A stretch of DNA of 64,000 nt from an uncultured Celeribacter sp. (GCF_963675965.1 NZ_OY780935.1:1124001-1188000); one strand, 5' to 3'. Counted from the stretch's first letter, positions 16,602 through 25,431 are shown. Numbers and translations: made by a program. Notes: generated by a model from the sequence alone, not told the origin.

Positions 16602-18419
16602 TTACACGCGGATCAGGGCCGGATCTTCGTTGTCGTAGAGACGCTCCAGAAGATCGGCACGACGGGTGATAATTTTGCGGGTATTGAGAGAGCCCTTGTC
16701 GGTGATCTCGCCATCTTTCACCGAAGGCGGCTCGGCCAGAATGATGGCGCGGGCAATCCGTTTGGCCGACCCCGAGGCCGCGCGTGCCATCTTGCGCAGC
16801 ACATGGTGAATCTCGGCCTGCAGGTGTTCGTCGATCACGGCACCTTCGGAACAGTTGTCGCCATGAACGTGATCAGGACGCGGAAAGACGAACAATCCGA
16901 TTTCGCCCCGGTCATGACCACAGACGACAACGTCGAGCACCAGCCCTCGCAGCGCCTCAAGCGCATCGAGGCGCAATTTGCCCGCCTGCACCCAGGTGCC
17001 GGTCAAAAGCTTGAAATCCTCCGACACGCGCCCGTCGAACACCAGACCACGGTCGGGATCTTCGGGATCGCGGAATTTCACTGCATCGCCCGTGATAAAG
17101 AACCCCTCTTCATCAAACACTTCGGCCGTTTTTTCCGGGTCGTTGAGATAGCCGGGCATGACATTGGGGCCACGCACGCGGATCTCGCAACGCATGTCCT
17201 CGTCCGGGATCAGCTTGACCTCTGCCCCGGGCAAAGGCACGCCAATCACGCCAGACCGGCCGATGGGTTCATGCACCATCACATTGGCGGGCGCAGTTTC
17301 CGTCAGCCCCCAGCTGGAAATCATCAAGGGCAGCTTGCCGCGCACCTCGATCGCCATTTCCTCGAGCCGGGTCCAGACATCCTGAGGCAACGACGCTCCG
17401 GCATAAAACAGCATGTCGAGATCTTTGAAATAGGCTTCGCGCAGCGCAAGATTGTGCTCCATCTCATGCACCAGCATCGAAAACCCAACCGGCACGTTGA
17501 AGGCGGCCGTTCCCGCCTTGTCGATCACATTCGCAACGGTTTGCGGGAACAGCGCCTTGGTGGGTTTGCCATGATCGATATAGAAAGACCCGCCATGCAT
17601 CAGCATCATGTTGACGTTATGCGACCCCCCAAACACATGGTTCCAGGGCAGCCAGTCCACGATCCTCTGCGGGCGTTCCTTCATGAACGGCAACACCGAC
17701 GCCATCATCGCCTGGTTGGCGCACATCATACGTTGCGTCGTCATCACGCCCTTGGGATCCGAGGAGGACCCGGAGGTGAACAGGATTTTCGCCAGGCTGT
17801 CGGGACCGACCGTCGCATGCACCGCCTCAAGATCCGCGCCCGCGTCCCCTTTCAGGAGCTCAGCGAAAGGGGTCACGGGACGCGGCGCGCCCTCCGGGAG
17901 CGAGGCCACGATTTCGATACCGTCGAGATCCGAAAGGGCCAGCGCCTTGGCATAGCGCCCCGCATCATCGACAAAGGCCATAGCCGGTTTGGTCTTATTG
18001 ATCGCATATTGCAGACGGAAATGGGCCTCTTCGATCAGGGAATACTGTTCAGCCAGCGGCACGGTCGGTACCCCGATCCACTGCGCGGCAAAGGACAAAA
18101 GCGCATGATCGACGGAATTGCCAGACATGATCAGGATCGGGGTCTGTTCATTGAGGCCACGGCCCGCCAGCGCGGCGGCAATCGCCTTGACCCGCTCCAG
18201 CACTTCGCCATAGCCCAGCTCACGCCAGCCCGCGCCTGAGCGCTCTGCCAGATAGACGGTCTCAGGACGTTCCCGCGCCCATTTTTCCAGCCAGACCCCG
18301 GTGTGCTCCACAACCGGATCAAGCGGCACATTGGATGTCAGCAACAAGGTCTGCTTATCCTGACGGTGCGACGTCACAGAGTGCGGGACAATCGTCAGCC
18401 CCGTTGTTTGATCTTTCAT
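16602..18419 (-). CDS. Hydroxycinnamate (feruloyl/p-coumaroyl)-CoA synthetase
   Basis: A 605-residue AMP-forming acyl-CoA synthetase of the feruloyl-CoA synthase type. The ATP loop FTSGSSSDPKGVM is at about residues 215-227, SSWGLTETAP near 367 and the hinge/aspartate segment FITGDAVKF near 443; the C-terminal subdomain (DKGSLNTRKI) is present. It would activate ferulate, p-coumarate or caffeate with ATP and CoA in the cytoplasm. GGGAGG lies five bases before the ATG. Eleven bases separate it from the amidohydrolase. The MarR regulator is immediately upstream, as in other hydroxycinnamate loci. Confidence 0.85.
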   Translation of the reverse strand: MKDQTTGLTIVPHSVTSHRQDKQTLLLTSNVPLDPVVEHTGVWLEKWARERPETVYLAERSGAGWRELGYGEVLERVKAIAAALAGRGLNEQTPILIMSGNSVDHALLSFAAQWIGVPTVPLAEQYSLIEEAHFRLQYAINKTKPAMAFVDDAGRYAKALALSDLDGIEIVASLPEGAPRPVTPFAELLKGDAGADLEAVHATVGPDSLAKILFTSGSSSDPKGVMTTQRMMCANQAMMASVLPFMKERPQRIVDWLPWNHVFGGSHNVNMMLMHGGSFYIDHGKPTKALFPQTVANVIDKAGTAAFNVPVGFSMLVHEMEHNLALREAYFKDLDMLFYAGASLPQDVWTRLEEMAIEVRGKLPLMISSWGLTETAPANVMVHEPIGRSGVIGVPLPGAEVKLIPDEDMRCEIRVRGPNVMPGYLNDPEKTAEVFDEEGFFITGDAVKFRDPEDPDRGLVFDGRVSEDFKLLTGTWVQAGKLRLDALEALRGLVLDVVVCGHDRGEIGLFVFPRPDHVHGDNCSEGAVIDEHLQAEIHHVLRKMARAASGSAKRIARAIILAEPPSVKDGEITDKGSLNTRKIITRRADLLERLYDNEDPALIRV

Positions 18420-18451
18420 GCGTTCCTCCCAAAATGATCCCTAAACCGAGA

Positions 18452-18901
18452 TCATGGTGTCCTCACCCGTCCGAGCAGAGCCCTAAGCGTCTCCCGCTCT
18501 GCCTCGGACAATTTTTCAAACAGGGCCGTTTCATGCCCCTGCACCGCGACCTCTGCAGCGCGCCATTTCGCTGACCCGTCGGGCGTCACCCGCAGGGCAT
18601 ATTGGCGCCGGTCCCCTTCGACCCGACCGCGTTCGATCAGCTCCGCGCTTTCCAGCTCATCCACCAGCACCACCACGCCGGAGCGTTCGATATGCAATGC
18701 CTCGGCAAGGCGACTCTGGGAGATGTCAGGGTTCTCCTCGATGATCGCCAAAGCCGAAAACGACGTCATGCGCAGGCCAAGCGGTTCCAGCGTCGCTGAC
18801 AGATCTTCGCGCACCGCCAGAAACGCCCGCTTCATGTTGTATCCGACGAACTGCCGAAGATTGTTGTCCGTCACCTCGATGGGTTTGCCTGCCTTTTTCA
18901 T
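18452..18901 (-). CDS. MarR-family regulator (HcaR/CouR-like)
   Basis: A 149-residue MarR protein with the winged helix NPDISQSRLAEALHIERSGV and wing ELIERGRVEGDRRQYALRVT. In several bacteria hydroxycinnamate genes are repressed by a MarR protein that is released by the hydroxycinnamoyl-CoA thioester; location inside this operon, between the TRAP genes and the CoA synthetase, suggests the same. The start at 18901 is chosen because longer frames overlap dctM. Being within the operon it would be autoregulated. Confidence 0.82.
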   Translation of the reverse strand: MKKAGKPIEVTDNNLRQFVGYNMKRAFLAVREDLSATLEPLGLRMTSFSALAIIEENPDISQSRLAEALHIERSGVVVLVDELESAELIERGRVEGDRRQYALRVTPDGSAKWRAAEVAVQGHETALFEKLSEAERETLRALLGRVRTP

Positions 18902-18917
18902 GTCACACCTGTTCTGC

Positions 18918-20240
18918 TCAATTGGCGACCAGATCGACCAGCCAGAAGCTGAGCGCCGGGAAGCTGACCAAGATGACGATCCTGCAGACCTCTGCGATGA
19001 TAAAAGGCGTCGTTCCACGGAAAATCTCGCGCGTTGGAATGTCTTTTGCCATCGAAGAAATCACGAAGAGGTTCATCCCCACCGGCGGTGTGATCAGCCC
19101 CATTTCCACCACAACGAGGGAAATGATCCCGAACCACATCGCCTGCTGTTCCGGCATCAGGCCGAAATCCAGCGCCATAATCGTCGGAAAGAACACCGGC
19201 ACCGTCAGAAGGATCATCGACAGGCTGTCCATCAGGCAGCCCATGATCAGGTAAAAGACGATAATCCCCATCAGGACCACCATGGGGGCCACATCGGCGG
19301 CCGAGAAATAGGCCGCAACCTCTGCCGGCATCCGGCTCAGCGCCAGGGCAACATTGAAGATATCCGCGCCGAACACGATAGCGAAAATCATCGCCGTCGA
19401 AGCCGCCGTATCGATCAGGCAGTCGAGAATGGCCCGAAGATCAAGCCCCCGGGTCAGCACCCCCGCAATCAACATCAGGATCACTCCGACCGAGGCGCCT
19501 TCGGCGGGTGTAAAGAACCCACCATAGATCCCGCCCAGAACGATCACGAAGATCACCACGATGTGCCAGATGTCGCGCAGCGCTTTCAGGCGCTGGGAAA
19601 AGCTCGCAGGCGCATGGGTCGGGCCTTCTTCGGGGAACAGACGGACATAGACGGCAATGGCGATACAGAAGCCAATCACGGCCAAAATGCCGGGAATGGT
19701 CGCCGCAAGAAAGAGTTTGACGATATTCTGTTCCGTCAGCAGCGCATAGATGATCAGCACCACCGAGGGCGGAATAAGAATGCCCAGCGTACCGCCTGCG
19801 GCCAGCGACCCGGAGGCCAACGCACCGGAATAGCCATGTTTACGCATCTCCGGCAAAGCCACCCGCGCCATGGTCGAAGCCGTGGCCAGAGACGACCCGG
19901 AGATCGAACCAAACATCGCACAACCCGCAACCGACGCCATCGCCAGCCCGCCCCGCAGATGCCCGATCCAGGCGTTCGAGGCGGCAAAGATCGCAGCGGA
20001 AATGCCAGAGCGCGTCGCCAGATGCCCCATCAGGATAAAGAGCGGCACGATCGCCAGCTCATAGGACATGAATTTGTCGACCCAGGCCGTGTTTAAATAG
20101 GCCATCAGCGCATAGGGTGAGGCCAGGGTGATATAGCCCACGGCCCCCACCAGCCCCATGCCCAGCGCGATGGGCATACGGGCAAAGATCAGCAGCAGAA
20201 GCCCGATCACCATCAGAACGGCAATTGTCAAAGGATCCAT
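18918..20240 (-). CDS. dctM: TRAP transporter large membrane subunit (system 1)
   Basis: A 440-residue DctM-type permease with about a dozen hydrophobic segments and family signatures GSISGSSLATASTMARVALP, LAAGGTLGILIPPSVVLIIY and GLITPPVGMNLFVI. It forms the sodium- or proton-driven channel of a tripartite uptake system. The ATG at 20240 overlaps the small-subunit stop by one base (TGATG). Substrate is inferred to be a hydroxycinnamate or related aromatic acid because the genes sit inside the catabolic operon. Confidence 0.92.
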   Translation of the reverse strand: MDPLTIAVLMVIGLLLLIFARMPIALGMGLVGAVGYITLASPYALMAYLNTAWVDKFMSYELAIVPLFILMGHLATRSGISAAIFAASNAWIGHLRGGLAMASVAGCAMFGSISGSSLATASTMARVALPEMRKHGYSGALASGSLAAGGTLGILIPPSVVLIIYALLTEQNIVKLFLAATIPGILAVIGFCIAIAVYVRLFPEEGPTHAPASFSQRLKALRDIWHIVVIFVIVLGGIYGGFFTPAEGASVGVILMLIAGVLTRGLDLRAILDCLIDTAASTAMIFAIVFGADIFNVALALSRMPAEVAAYFSAADVAPMVVLMGIIVFYLIMGCLMDSLSMILLTVPVFFPTIMALDFGLMPEQQAMWFGIISLVVVEMGLITPPVGMNLFVISSMAKDIPTREIFRGTTPFIIAEVCRIVILVSFPALSFWLVDLVAN

Positions 20241-20779
20241 CAGCGTACCTCCATGCCGCGAAATGACCCGCTCAGCATCGGCAAGGCCTGCAAGATCGCG
20301 ACCAGCGCGGAAAGCCCCGCCCCGAAGATCGCAGGCAGATACACCCACCAGATCGGTGCGCGCAGCAACATGGTGCGATCGCCGTAGTCATGCATCTCCG
20401 ACAGACCAATGCAGAGGCGCCAGGCCAAGAAGGCCCAGCCAAAGGCAAAGACCAGCGTCCAGACGCCATCGAAGCGGCGCTGGATCACGGGCTTGAGCCA
20501 AAGTGTGAAGAGATCCACCATCACATGTCCCTTGTTGAACTGGCACAGCGGAAGGAACAGCGACGCGCAGGCGGCACAGGCCAGCTCAACCAGTTCAAAA
20601 TCACCCCGGATACCCCCGAACCCCAAATTGCGCATCACCACAGAGAGTGTCACCGCGATCGAGGCCAGAAAAATGACTGCCCCGCCCAGCCCGGCGGCCA
20701 GAAGGCACACTCCGCGCAGGGCCTTAAACAGGGGGGTATGGTCCCCCTGTTCGTGGTCGTTATGAAGCCGTTCGGCCAT
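20240..20779 (-). CDS. dctQ: TRAP transporter small membrane subunit (system 1)
   Basis: A 179-residue four-helix DctQ protein; hydrophobic segments lie at about residues 22-45, 68-85, 108-128 and 146-168. The conserved region FELVELACAACASLFLPLCQ followed by NKGHVMVDLF is typical of the family. It pairs with the adjacent DctM. Six bases separate it from the binding-protein gene upstream. Confidence 0.9.
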   Translation of the reverse strand: MAERLHNDHEQGDHTPLFKALRGVCLLAAGLGGAVIFLASIAVTLSVVMRNLGFGGIRGDFELVELACAACASLFLPLCQFNKGHVMVDLFTLWLKPVIQRRFDGVWTLVFAFGWAFLAWRLCIGLSEMHDYGDRTMLLRAPIWWVYLPAIFGAGLSALVAILQALPMLSGSFRGMEVR

Positions 20780-20785
20780 GGTCGG

Positions 20786-21826
20786 TCACCCAGCGTCCAG
20801 AAGCTCGTTGGCGCGGGCCACAATGGCAGCGCCATCATGCCCGGCATCGTTCAACTTCTTGATCCAGTTGTCATAGATGGGTGTTGCCATCTCACGCCAT
20901 TTTTCGACTTCGGCAGCAGGTATCGTGTGAATCTCATTGCCCTGCTTCTCGACCATCGAACGGCCGAAGGCTTCGAATTCATCAAACTGCTCGCCCAGGC
21001 GGCGGGACAGATCGATCCCGGAATGATCGTCGATCACCTTGCGCAGATCGTCGGAGAGACCCTCGTATTTGCGCTCATTCATGACCAAGGAGAACGTGTT
21101 GCAATAAATGCCGCGCGCGCCCGCTTCCGGTTCGTTCGACACCGTGGTGAGTTCCTGCAGCTTGAAGGCCGGGACCACCTCATAAGGCAGACAGCAGCCG
21201 TCGATCACCCCGTTCGACAGCCCGACGACCATTTCGGTCACCGGGAAGAACACGGTTTCCGCCCCCATCAGCGCCAGCATTTCGCCGGTGGCCTGATTCG
21301 GAGCGCGCAGCTTCAGCCCCTTGATGTCCTCCGCCGAGTTGATCTTTTGACCGCGGGTATGGAACTTGCCGCCATCATGGGTGTGAAAGGCCAGAGGCTT
21401 GAGACCGCGATATTCATTCTGGCCGTATTCTTCCATCAGCTGGTGCATCGCGACCGAAGTTTTCGCGGCATTGGTCACCATGAACGGCAGCGCCATGGTT
21501 TCTGCCACTGGGAAACGGTCGGGTGTATAAACGGGCAGCGTCCAGGAAATATCGGCAATTCCCTGACGCGCCTGATCGGCAAGCTGCGGCGGCTTGCCGC
21601 CAAGCTGCATCGCCGGGAACATCTGCATTTCAATCGCCCCGTCAGAGGCCTCGGAGATCTCCTTGGCCCAGACGTCAAAGAACCGGGTCTGCATCGGGGC
21701 GACGCCCGGCAGAAAATGCGCCACGCGCAGCGTCACTTCGGCCGCGTTGGCTTTCTTCAAAAGTGCGGGGGTGGCCAGAGCGGCCCCCAGGCTTGCAAGC
21801 GCCGTACGGCGTGTCATCGTTGTCAT
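20786..21826 (-). CDS. dctP: TRAP substrate-binding protein (system 1)
   Basis: A 346-residue periplasmic DctP-type binding protein. The N-terminus (MTTMTRRTALASLGAALATP) has a twin-arginine followed by a hydrophobic stretch and an alanine-rich cleavage site, so export by Tat is possible. Family segments include KGLKLRAPNQATGEMLALMG, which contains the carboxylate-binding arginine. The ATG at 21826 follows GGAGG by seven bases. It most resembles, by eye, the DctP of the second TRAP system at 24382, which suggests that both bind aromatic acids. Confidence 0.9.
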   Translation of the reverse strand: MTTMTRRTALASLGAALATPALLKKANAAEVTLRVAHFLPGVAPMQTRFFDVWAKEISEASDGAIEMQMFPAMQLGGKPPQLADQARQGIADISWTLPVYTPDRFPVAETMALPFMVTNAAKTSVAMHQLMEEYGQNEYRGLKPLAFHTHDGGKFHTRGQKINSAEDIKGLKLRAPNQATGEMLALMGAETVFFPVTEMVVGLSNGVIDGCCLPYEVVPAFKLQELTTVSNEPEAGARGIYCNTFSLVMNERKYEGLSDDLRKVIDDHSGIDLSRRLGEQFDEFEAFGRSMVEKQGNEIHTIPAAEVEKWREMATPIYDNWIKKLNDAGHDGAAIVARANELLDAG

Positions 21827-21931
21827 GTCAATTCCTCCCATTCATGACAGATACCCGATTTCAGACGGGTTCTTGGACTTTGTTGAACATGGGCGACCTC
21901 CTCCGCCGCCCACATCGTCCCTGGCACGCGC

Positions 21932-22699
21932 CTAGCGAAACACCGGCGCGCGTTTTTCCAGAAAGGCGCTCAGCCCCTCTTCGGCATCCTTGCTGGTCTG
22001 AGACACGGCAGCGCACATGCTTTCCATGAACAGACCATCGGCCTTGGCCATGTCTTCGATCCGGCTGATCGCCTGAATCATCATGTAGTTTGACAGAGTG
22101 GCGTTCTTGGCAATCTTCGCGGCCAATTTGCGCGCCAGCGCCATGGCTTCGCCCTCGCCCACCGCATAATGGGTCAGGCCCAGCGCCAACCCTTCGTCGG
22201 AGGTGTATTTGCGGCCCGTCAGCATCATCTCGCACATGCGGTCCGCGCCCAGAATACGCCCGATCCGAACCGAGGCCCCACCGCCGACAAAAATGCCGCG
22301 CATCCCTTCGGGCAATTGGAAGATAGTCGAGGGTTCCGCAATGCGCACATGGGTCGAAGCTGCCAGTTCCAGCCCGCCACCGATCACCGCGCCGAACATT
22401 GCCGAAATCACCGGCAGGCCGCCGAACTGGATCTTGTCCATGACGCCATGCCAGCCCCGGGAATGGCGCATCGTACCTTCAGCATCGCGGGCCACATGTT
22501 CCGACAGGTCGAGGCCTGAACAGTAATGCCCCGCCGTCCCGGTCAGGATCACAACCCGCACGCCCGCAGGCGGTTGCGAGAAAAAGCCGTCGATCGCCTC
22601 CAGAAGCTCATCGCACATGGCATTGCGCTTGGCCGGGCGGTTCATGGTCAGAGTGGCAATCGGCCCCTCGATTTCGATCTTGAGAATGTCACTGGTCAT
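21932..22699 (-). CDS. Enoyl-CoA hydratase/isomerase (crotonase family)
   Basis: A 255-residue crotonase. The oxyanion-hole segments CSGLDLSEH and GAVIGGGLELAA and the acid/base region QLPEGMRGIFVGGGASV are present. In this operon it should hydrate hydroxycinnamoyl-CoA to the beta-hydroxy-acyl-CoA. A feruloyl-CoA hydratase/aldolase releasing vanillin is the main alternative, but the adjacent SDR and the amidohydrolase argue for the non-aldolytic, beta-oxidative branch, and no aldehyde dehydrogenase is seen in the operon. Start is the ATG at 22699; an in-frame GTG is two codons earlier. Confidence 0.85.
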   Translation of the reverse strand: MTSDILKIEIEGPIATLTMNRPAKRNAMCDELLEAIDGFFSQPPAGVRVVILTGTAGHYCSGLDLSEHVARDAEGTMRHSRGWHGVMDKIQFGGLPVISAMFGAVIGGGLELAASTHVRIAEPSTIFQLPEGMRGIFVGGGASVRIGRILGADRMCEMMLTGRKYTSDEGLALGLTHYAVGEGEAMALARKLAAKIAKNATLSNYMMIQAISRIEDMAKADGLFMESMCAAVSQTSKDAEEGLSAFLEKRAPVFR

Positions 22700-22712
22700 G
22701 AGCACCGTCTTC

Positions 22713-23477
22713 TTATTTGATCGGCATGCGCGCTGCCGCGTCGAGCCGGATTGTCGTGCCGTTCAGCATCGGGTTTTCAACGATCTGCTGCACGAGGCGG
22801 GCATATTCGTCGGCGTCTCCCATCCGGTTCGGGAAAGGAATGTTCTTGAGGATGTCCGCACGCACCTCATCGGGCAGCCCGGCGCTCATCGCGGTTTCAA
22901 AAAGGCCCGGCGCAATCGCCATCACCCGAATGCCGAACCGAGCCAATTCACGCGCGGCGGGCAAAGTCATCGAGGCCACACCGCCTTTGGAGGCCGAATA
23001 GGCCGCCTGCCCGATCTGACCGTCTTCGAACGCCACTGAGGCGGTGTTGACGATCACGCCGCGGGCGCCGTCATCATCCAGCGGCTCCGCCTTGGCGATA
23101 GCCCGCGCCGCGATGTTCATCACCGCATAGGTCCCCAGAAGGTTTACATTCAGCGTTTTCGCGAAACTGTCGATGGTCAGCGATCCATCCCGCGGCAGAA
23201 TGCGGCTGGCGGTGCCGATGCCGGCGCAGGACACCACGATACGTGGCACGCCCAACTCCGCCTCAATGCGCGCAAAGGCCTTTTCGACAGCGGTTGCGTC
23301 GCTGACATCCGTTGCGATGCCAATCCCGCCGATCTCCGCAGCGGCGTGCTCTGCGGCCTCCTGCGACAGATCCAGAACCGCAACCCGTGCTCCCTGTGCC
23401 GCCAGCCGCCGGGCCGTCGCCTGCCCCAGCCCGCTGCCCGCGCCTGTCACAGCGGCAACGCACCCATCAATCTGCAT
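22713..23477 (-). CDS. SDR-family beta-hydroxyacyl-CoA dehydrogenase
   Basis: A 254-residue short-chain dehydrogenase. The NAD motif TGAGSGLGQATARR is at residues about 11-24, an acidic VLDLS follows the second strand, and the catalytic YSASKGG tyrosine/lysine pair is near residue 160 with NTASVAF supplying the serine. It resembles type II 3-hydroxyacyl-CoA dehydrogenases. Predicted role: oxidise beta-hydroxy-(hydroxyphenyl)propanoyl-CoA to the beta-keto thioester. It is the first gene of the leftward operon; GGGAGGAG lies seven bases before the ATG. Confidence 0.85.
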   Translation of the reverse strand: MQIDGCVAAVTGAGSGLGQATARRLAAQGARVAVLDLSQEAAEHAAAEIGGIGIATDVSDATAVEKAFARIEAELGVPRIVVSCAGIGTASRILPRDGSLTIDSFAKTLNVNLLGTYAVMNIAARAIAKAEPLDDDGARGVIVNTASVAFEDGQIGQAAYSASKGGVASMTLPAARELARFGIRVMAIAPGLFETAMSAGLPDEVRADILKNIPFPNRMGDADEYARLVQQIVENPMLNGTTIRLDAAARMPIK

Positions 23478-23518
23478 TGGTATTCTCCTCCCATTTGTCG
23501 AAACACTGCGCTGACATT

Positions 23519-23539
23519 ATTGTTATGTCAATGAACAAT
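23519..23539. promoter_or_regulatory. 21-bp palindrome upstream of hydroxycinnamate operon
   Basis: ATTGTT-N9-AACAAT lies about 42 bases upstream of the SDR start codon in the otherwise gene-free 23478-23732 stretch. A TTGACA on the minus strand (23531-23526) lies within it and could be a minus-35 element. Size and symmetry suit a MarR-family operator, possibly for the regulator at 18452-18901. Nothing else is evident in this gap. Confidence 0.45.
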
Positions 23540-23732
23540 TAATGAGGATACCTTTTGCGAGCGCAGAAAATTTCACCGCGCCACACCTCCAGGCGGTGCC
23601 CGCACCCATGAGGGAGCCACTCATAAAGCCATCAAAAAAATAGAAATAGCTCCCGCAGCATGGTTGCTGCGACGCAGAAAGCTTTCGGGGATTTACATCT
23701 GAAAAAGGAACGCGCGCTGGCGTCCCGAGGCC

Positions 23733-24203
23733 TTATTCCTTGCGGGGTAGATGCAAAGGGGCGCGACTCAGATGGTTTCCGGCCTCGGCGATTTTGGCAG
23801 CAAGACGCAGGAATTCGTCTCGTTCCTCCGGATCAAGGCCGGCGAGAATGTCATCCTGAATTCCCCGGACAACGGGGATTAGCTCTTGCAGTAAAGCTTC
23901 GCCTGCCGCCGAGAGCGTGACTGTTTTCGCGCGCCGATCATGGGCACAGACGGCCCGTTCCACCAACCCGCGCCCCGCCAGTCGATCCACGACGCCACCG
24001 ATGGTCGCACGGTCATAGGCGATCAGCCCGGCAAGGCTGGCCTGATCGAGACCGGGGTTCGCCCGAATCGCGTTCATGGCCGCGAATTGCACCGAGGTGA
24101 TCGCGAATCCCGCCGCCTTTGTGCGTTCCTGAAAAACCGAAAGCGAGATCTGGTTCAGCCGCCGGATCAAATGGCCGGCCATATTGTGAATCTCAAGCTT
24201 CAT
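23733..24203 (-). CDS. MarR-family regulator of gentisate operon
   Basis: A 156-residue MarR protein: dimerisation helix at the N-terminus (MKLEIHNMAGHLIRRLNQIS), winged helix LDQASLAGLIAYDRATIGGV and wing LVERAVCAHDRRAKTVTLSA. It diverges from the TRAP/3-hydroxybenzoate/gentisate operon and is its likely repressor; MarR proteins control gentisate and 3-hydroxybenzoate genes in other bacteria. The ligand is unknown. Its upstream region has paired inverted and direct repeats (see 24239-24328). Confidence 0.85.
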   Translation of the reverse strand: MKLEIHNMAGHLIRRLNQISLSVFQERTKAAGFAITSVQFAAMNAIRANPGLDQASLAGLIAYDRATIGGVVDRLAGRGLVERAVCAHDRRAKTVTLSAAGEALLQELIPVVRGIQDDILAGLDPEERDEFLRLAAKIAEAGNHLSRAPLHLPRKE

Positions 24204-24238
24204 CCGGTTTTTCCTTTATATTCTTGCACTCAACAGTG

Positions 24239-24328
24239 ATCATTTGACCCCTTGATGCACAGAGAGAGCCTCCTGCGTCAATAATAAGCATACTTACCGA
24301 CTTGACCCAGATCAAATGATAAGCATAC
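24239..24328. promoter_or_regulatory. Repeat-rich divergent control region of gentisate operon
   Basis: ATCATTTGA (24239-24247) recurs inverted as TCAAATGAT (24312-24320). ATAAGCATAC is present twice as a direct repeat (24284-24293 and 24319-24328, 35 bases apart). A TTGAC-N4-ATCAA element at 24302-24315 looks like a near-consensus FNR/CRP-type box. The elements fit a MarR operator pair with a possible redox or global input; which protein binds which repeat cannot be told from sequence. Confidence 0.5.
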
Positions 24329-24381
24329 ATACTATTAACGGCGCGACGGGAGCGCGCCCGACAAAAAGGAGGAGCTCACCA

Positions 24382-25431
24382 ATGTTCACCAAGACCAGAC
24401 TGCTCAGCACAATCGCCGCCGCTACTCTGACGGCCACATCCGCATTCGCTCAGGATGTCACCCTGATCATGCACCACTTCCTGCCGCCGGTGGCCAATGC
24501 CCACAAGGTCATGCTGGAACCCTGGGCTGAACAGGTCGAGGCCGAGAGCGATGGACGCATCGACATTCAGATCTACCCGTCCATGTCCATGGGCGGCAAA
24601 CCCAGCGAGCTGTACAGCCAGGTGCGCGACGGCACCGCGGACATCGTCTGGACCCTTCTGGGCTACACGCCGGGCGTCTTCCCGCGCACCGAAGTGTTCG
24701 AACTACCGACCGTCCACAAGGGCTCTGCGACCGACACCACCGTGGCCCTCAACGCATCGATGGATCTTCTGGCCGAGGACTTCAAAGACATCCACGTCCT
24801 GTTCCTGCATGCCAATGACGGCAACCTGATCCATTCGGGCACCCAGGAAGTCAAAACCTTTGAAGATGTCGCGGGTCTGAAACTGCGCACCCCTTCGCGC
24901 ACCGGCGCCTGGCTGATCGAAGCGATCGGCGCGGAACCTGTCAGCCTGCCCGTTTCCGCCGTGCCTGAAGGCATGGCCAAAGGCGTGATCGACGGGGCCA
25001 TGACCACCTATGAAATTGTCCCGGCGCTGAAGCTCCAGGAACTCGACAAATACACGGCGGAACTGCCCGATGGCGACCGCTTCGGCACGGCTGTGTTCAT
25101 GGTCGCCATGAACCAGGACGCCTATGATCGCCTGCCCGACGATCTGAAAGCGGTGATCGACGCCCATTCCGGCATGAATGTCGCCGCCGAGATCGGCGCC
25201 ATGTGGGAAGGGTTCGAAGACAACGGCATCAACGCTCTGGATGCTGCTGGCGTGACACGCACGACCTTCTCCGCAGAAGATGCCGAAAAATTCTCCGCCG
25301 CAGGCGATACGGTCGTTGATCGCTGGATCGAAGAAGTCAGCGGCAAAGACATCGACGGCGCCGCTCTGGTCGATGCCGCCCGTGCCGCCGTCGCCTCCGC
25401 ACAGGACGCACGCGGCTCACAGGCCGACTGA
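24382..25431 (+). CDS. dctP: TRAP substrate-binding protein (system 2)
   Basis: A 349-residue periplasmic binding protein with a Sec signal peptide (MFTKTRLLSTIAAATLTATS, cleavage after AFA near residue 22). The DctP core is evident: HHFLPPVANAHKVMLEPWAE, YPSMSMGGKPSEL and GLKLRTPSRTGAWLIEA, which holds the carboxylate-binding arginine. AAGGAGGAG precedes the ATG at 24382. First gene of the gentisate operon; the ligand is probably 3-hydroxybenzoate or gentisate, inferred from the downstream enzymes. Confidence 0.92.
   Translation: MFTKTRLLSTIAAATLTATSAFAQDVTLIMHHFLPPVANAHKVMLEPWAEQVEAESDGRIDIQIYPSMSMGGKPSELYSQVRDGTADIVWTLLGYTPGVFPRTEVFELPTVHKGSATDTTVALNASMDLLAEDFKDIHVLFLHANDGNLIHSGTQEVKTFEDVAGLKLRTPSRTGAWLIEAIGAEPVSLPVSAVPEGMAKGVIDGAMTTYEIVPALKLQELDKYTAELPDGDRFGTAVFMVAMNQDAYDRLPDDLKAVIDAHSGMNVAAEIGAMWEGFEDNGINALDAAGVTRTTFSAEDAEKFSAAGDTVVDRWIEEVSGKDIDGAALVDAARAAVASAQDARGSQAD

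Noticed and set aside
21932..22699. Crotonase as feruloyl-CoA hydratase-lyase releasing vanillin
   Set aside because: Not excluded by sequence, but no vanillin dehydrogenase accompanies it, while an SDR dehydrogenase and a ketoacyl-CoA hydrolase-type gene do, favouring the beta-oxidative branch.
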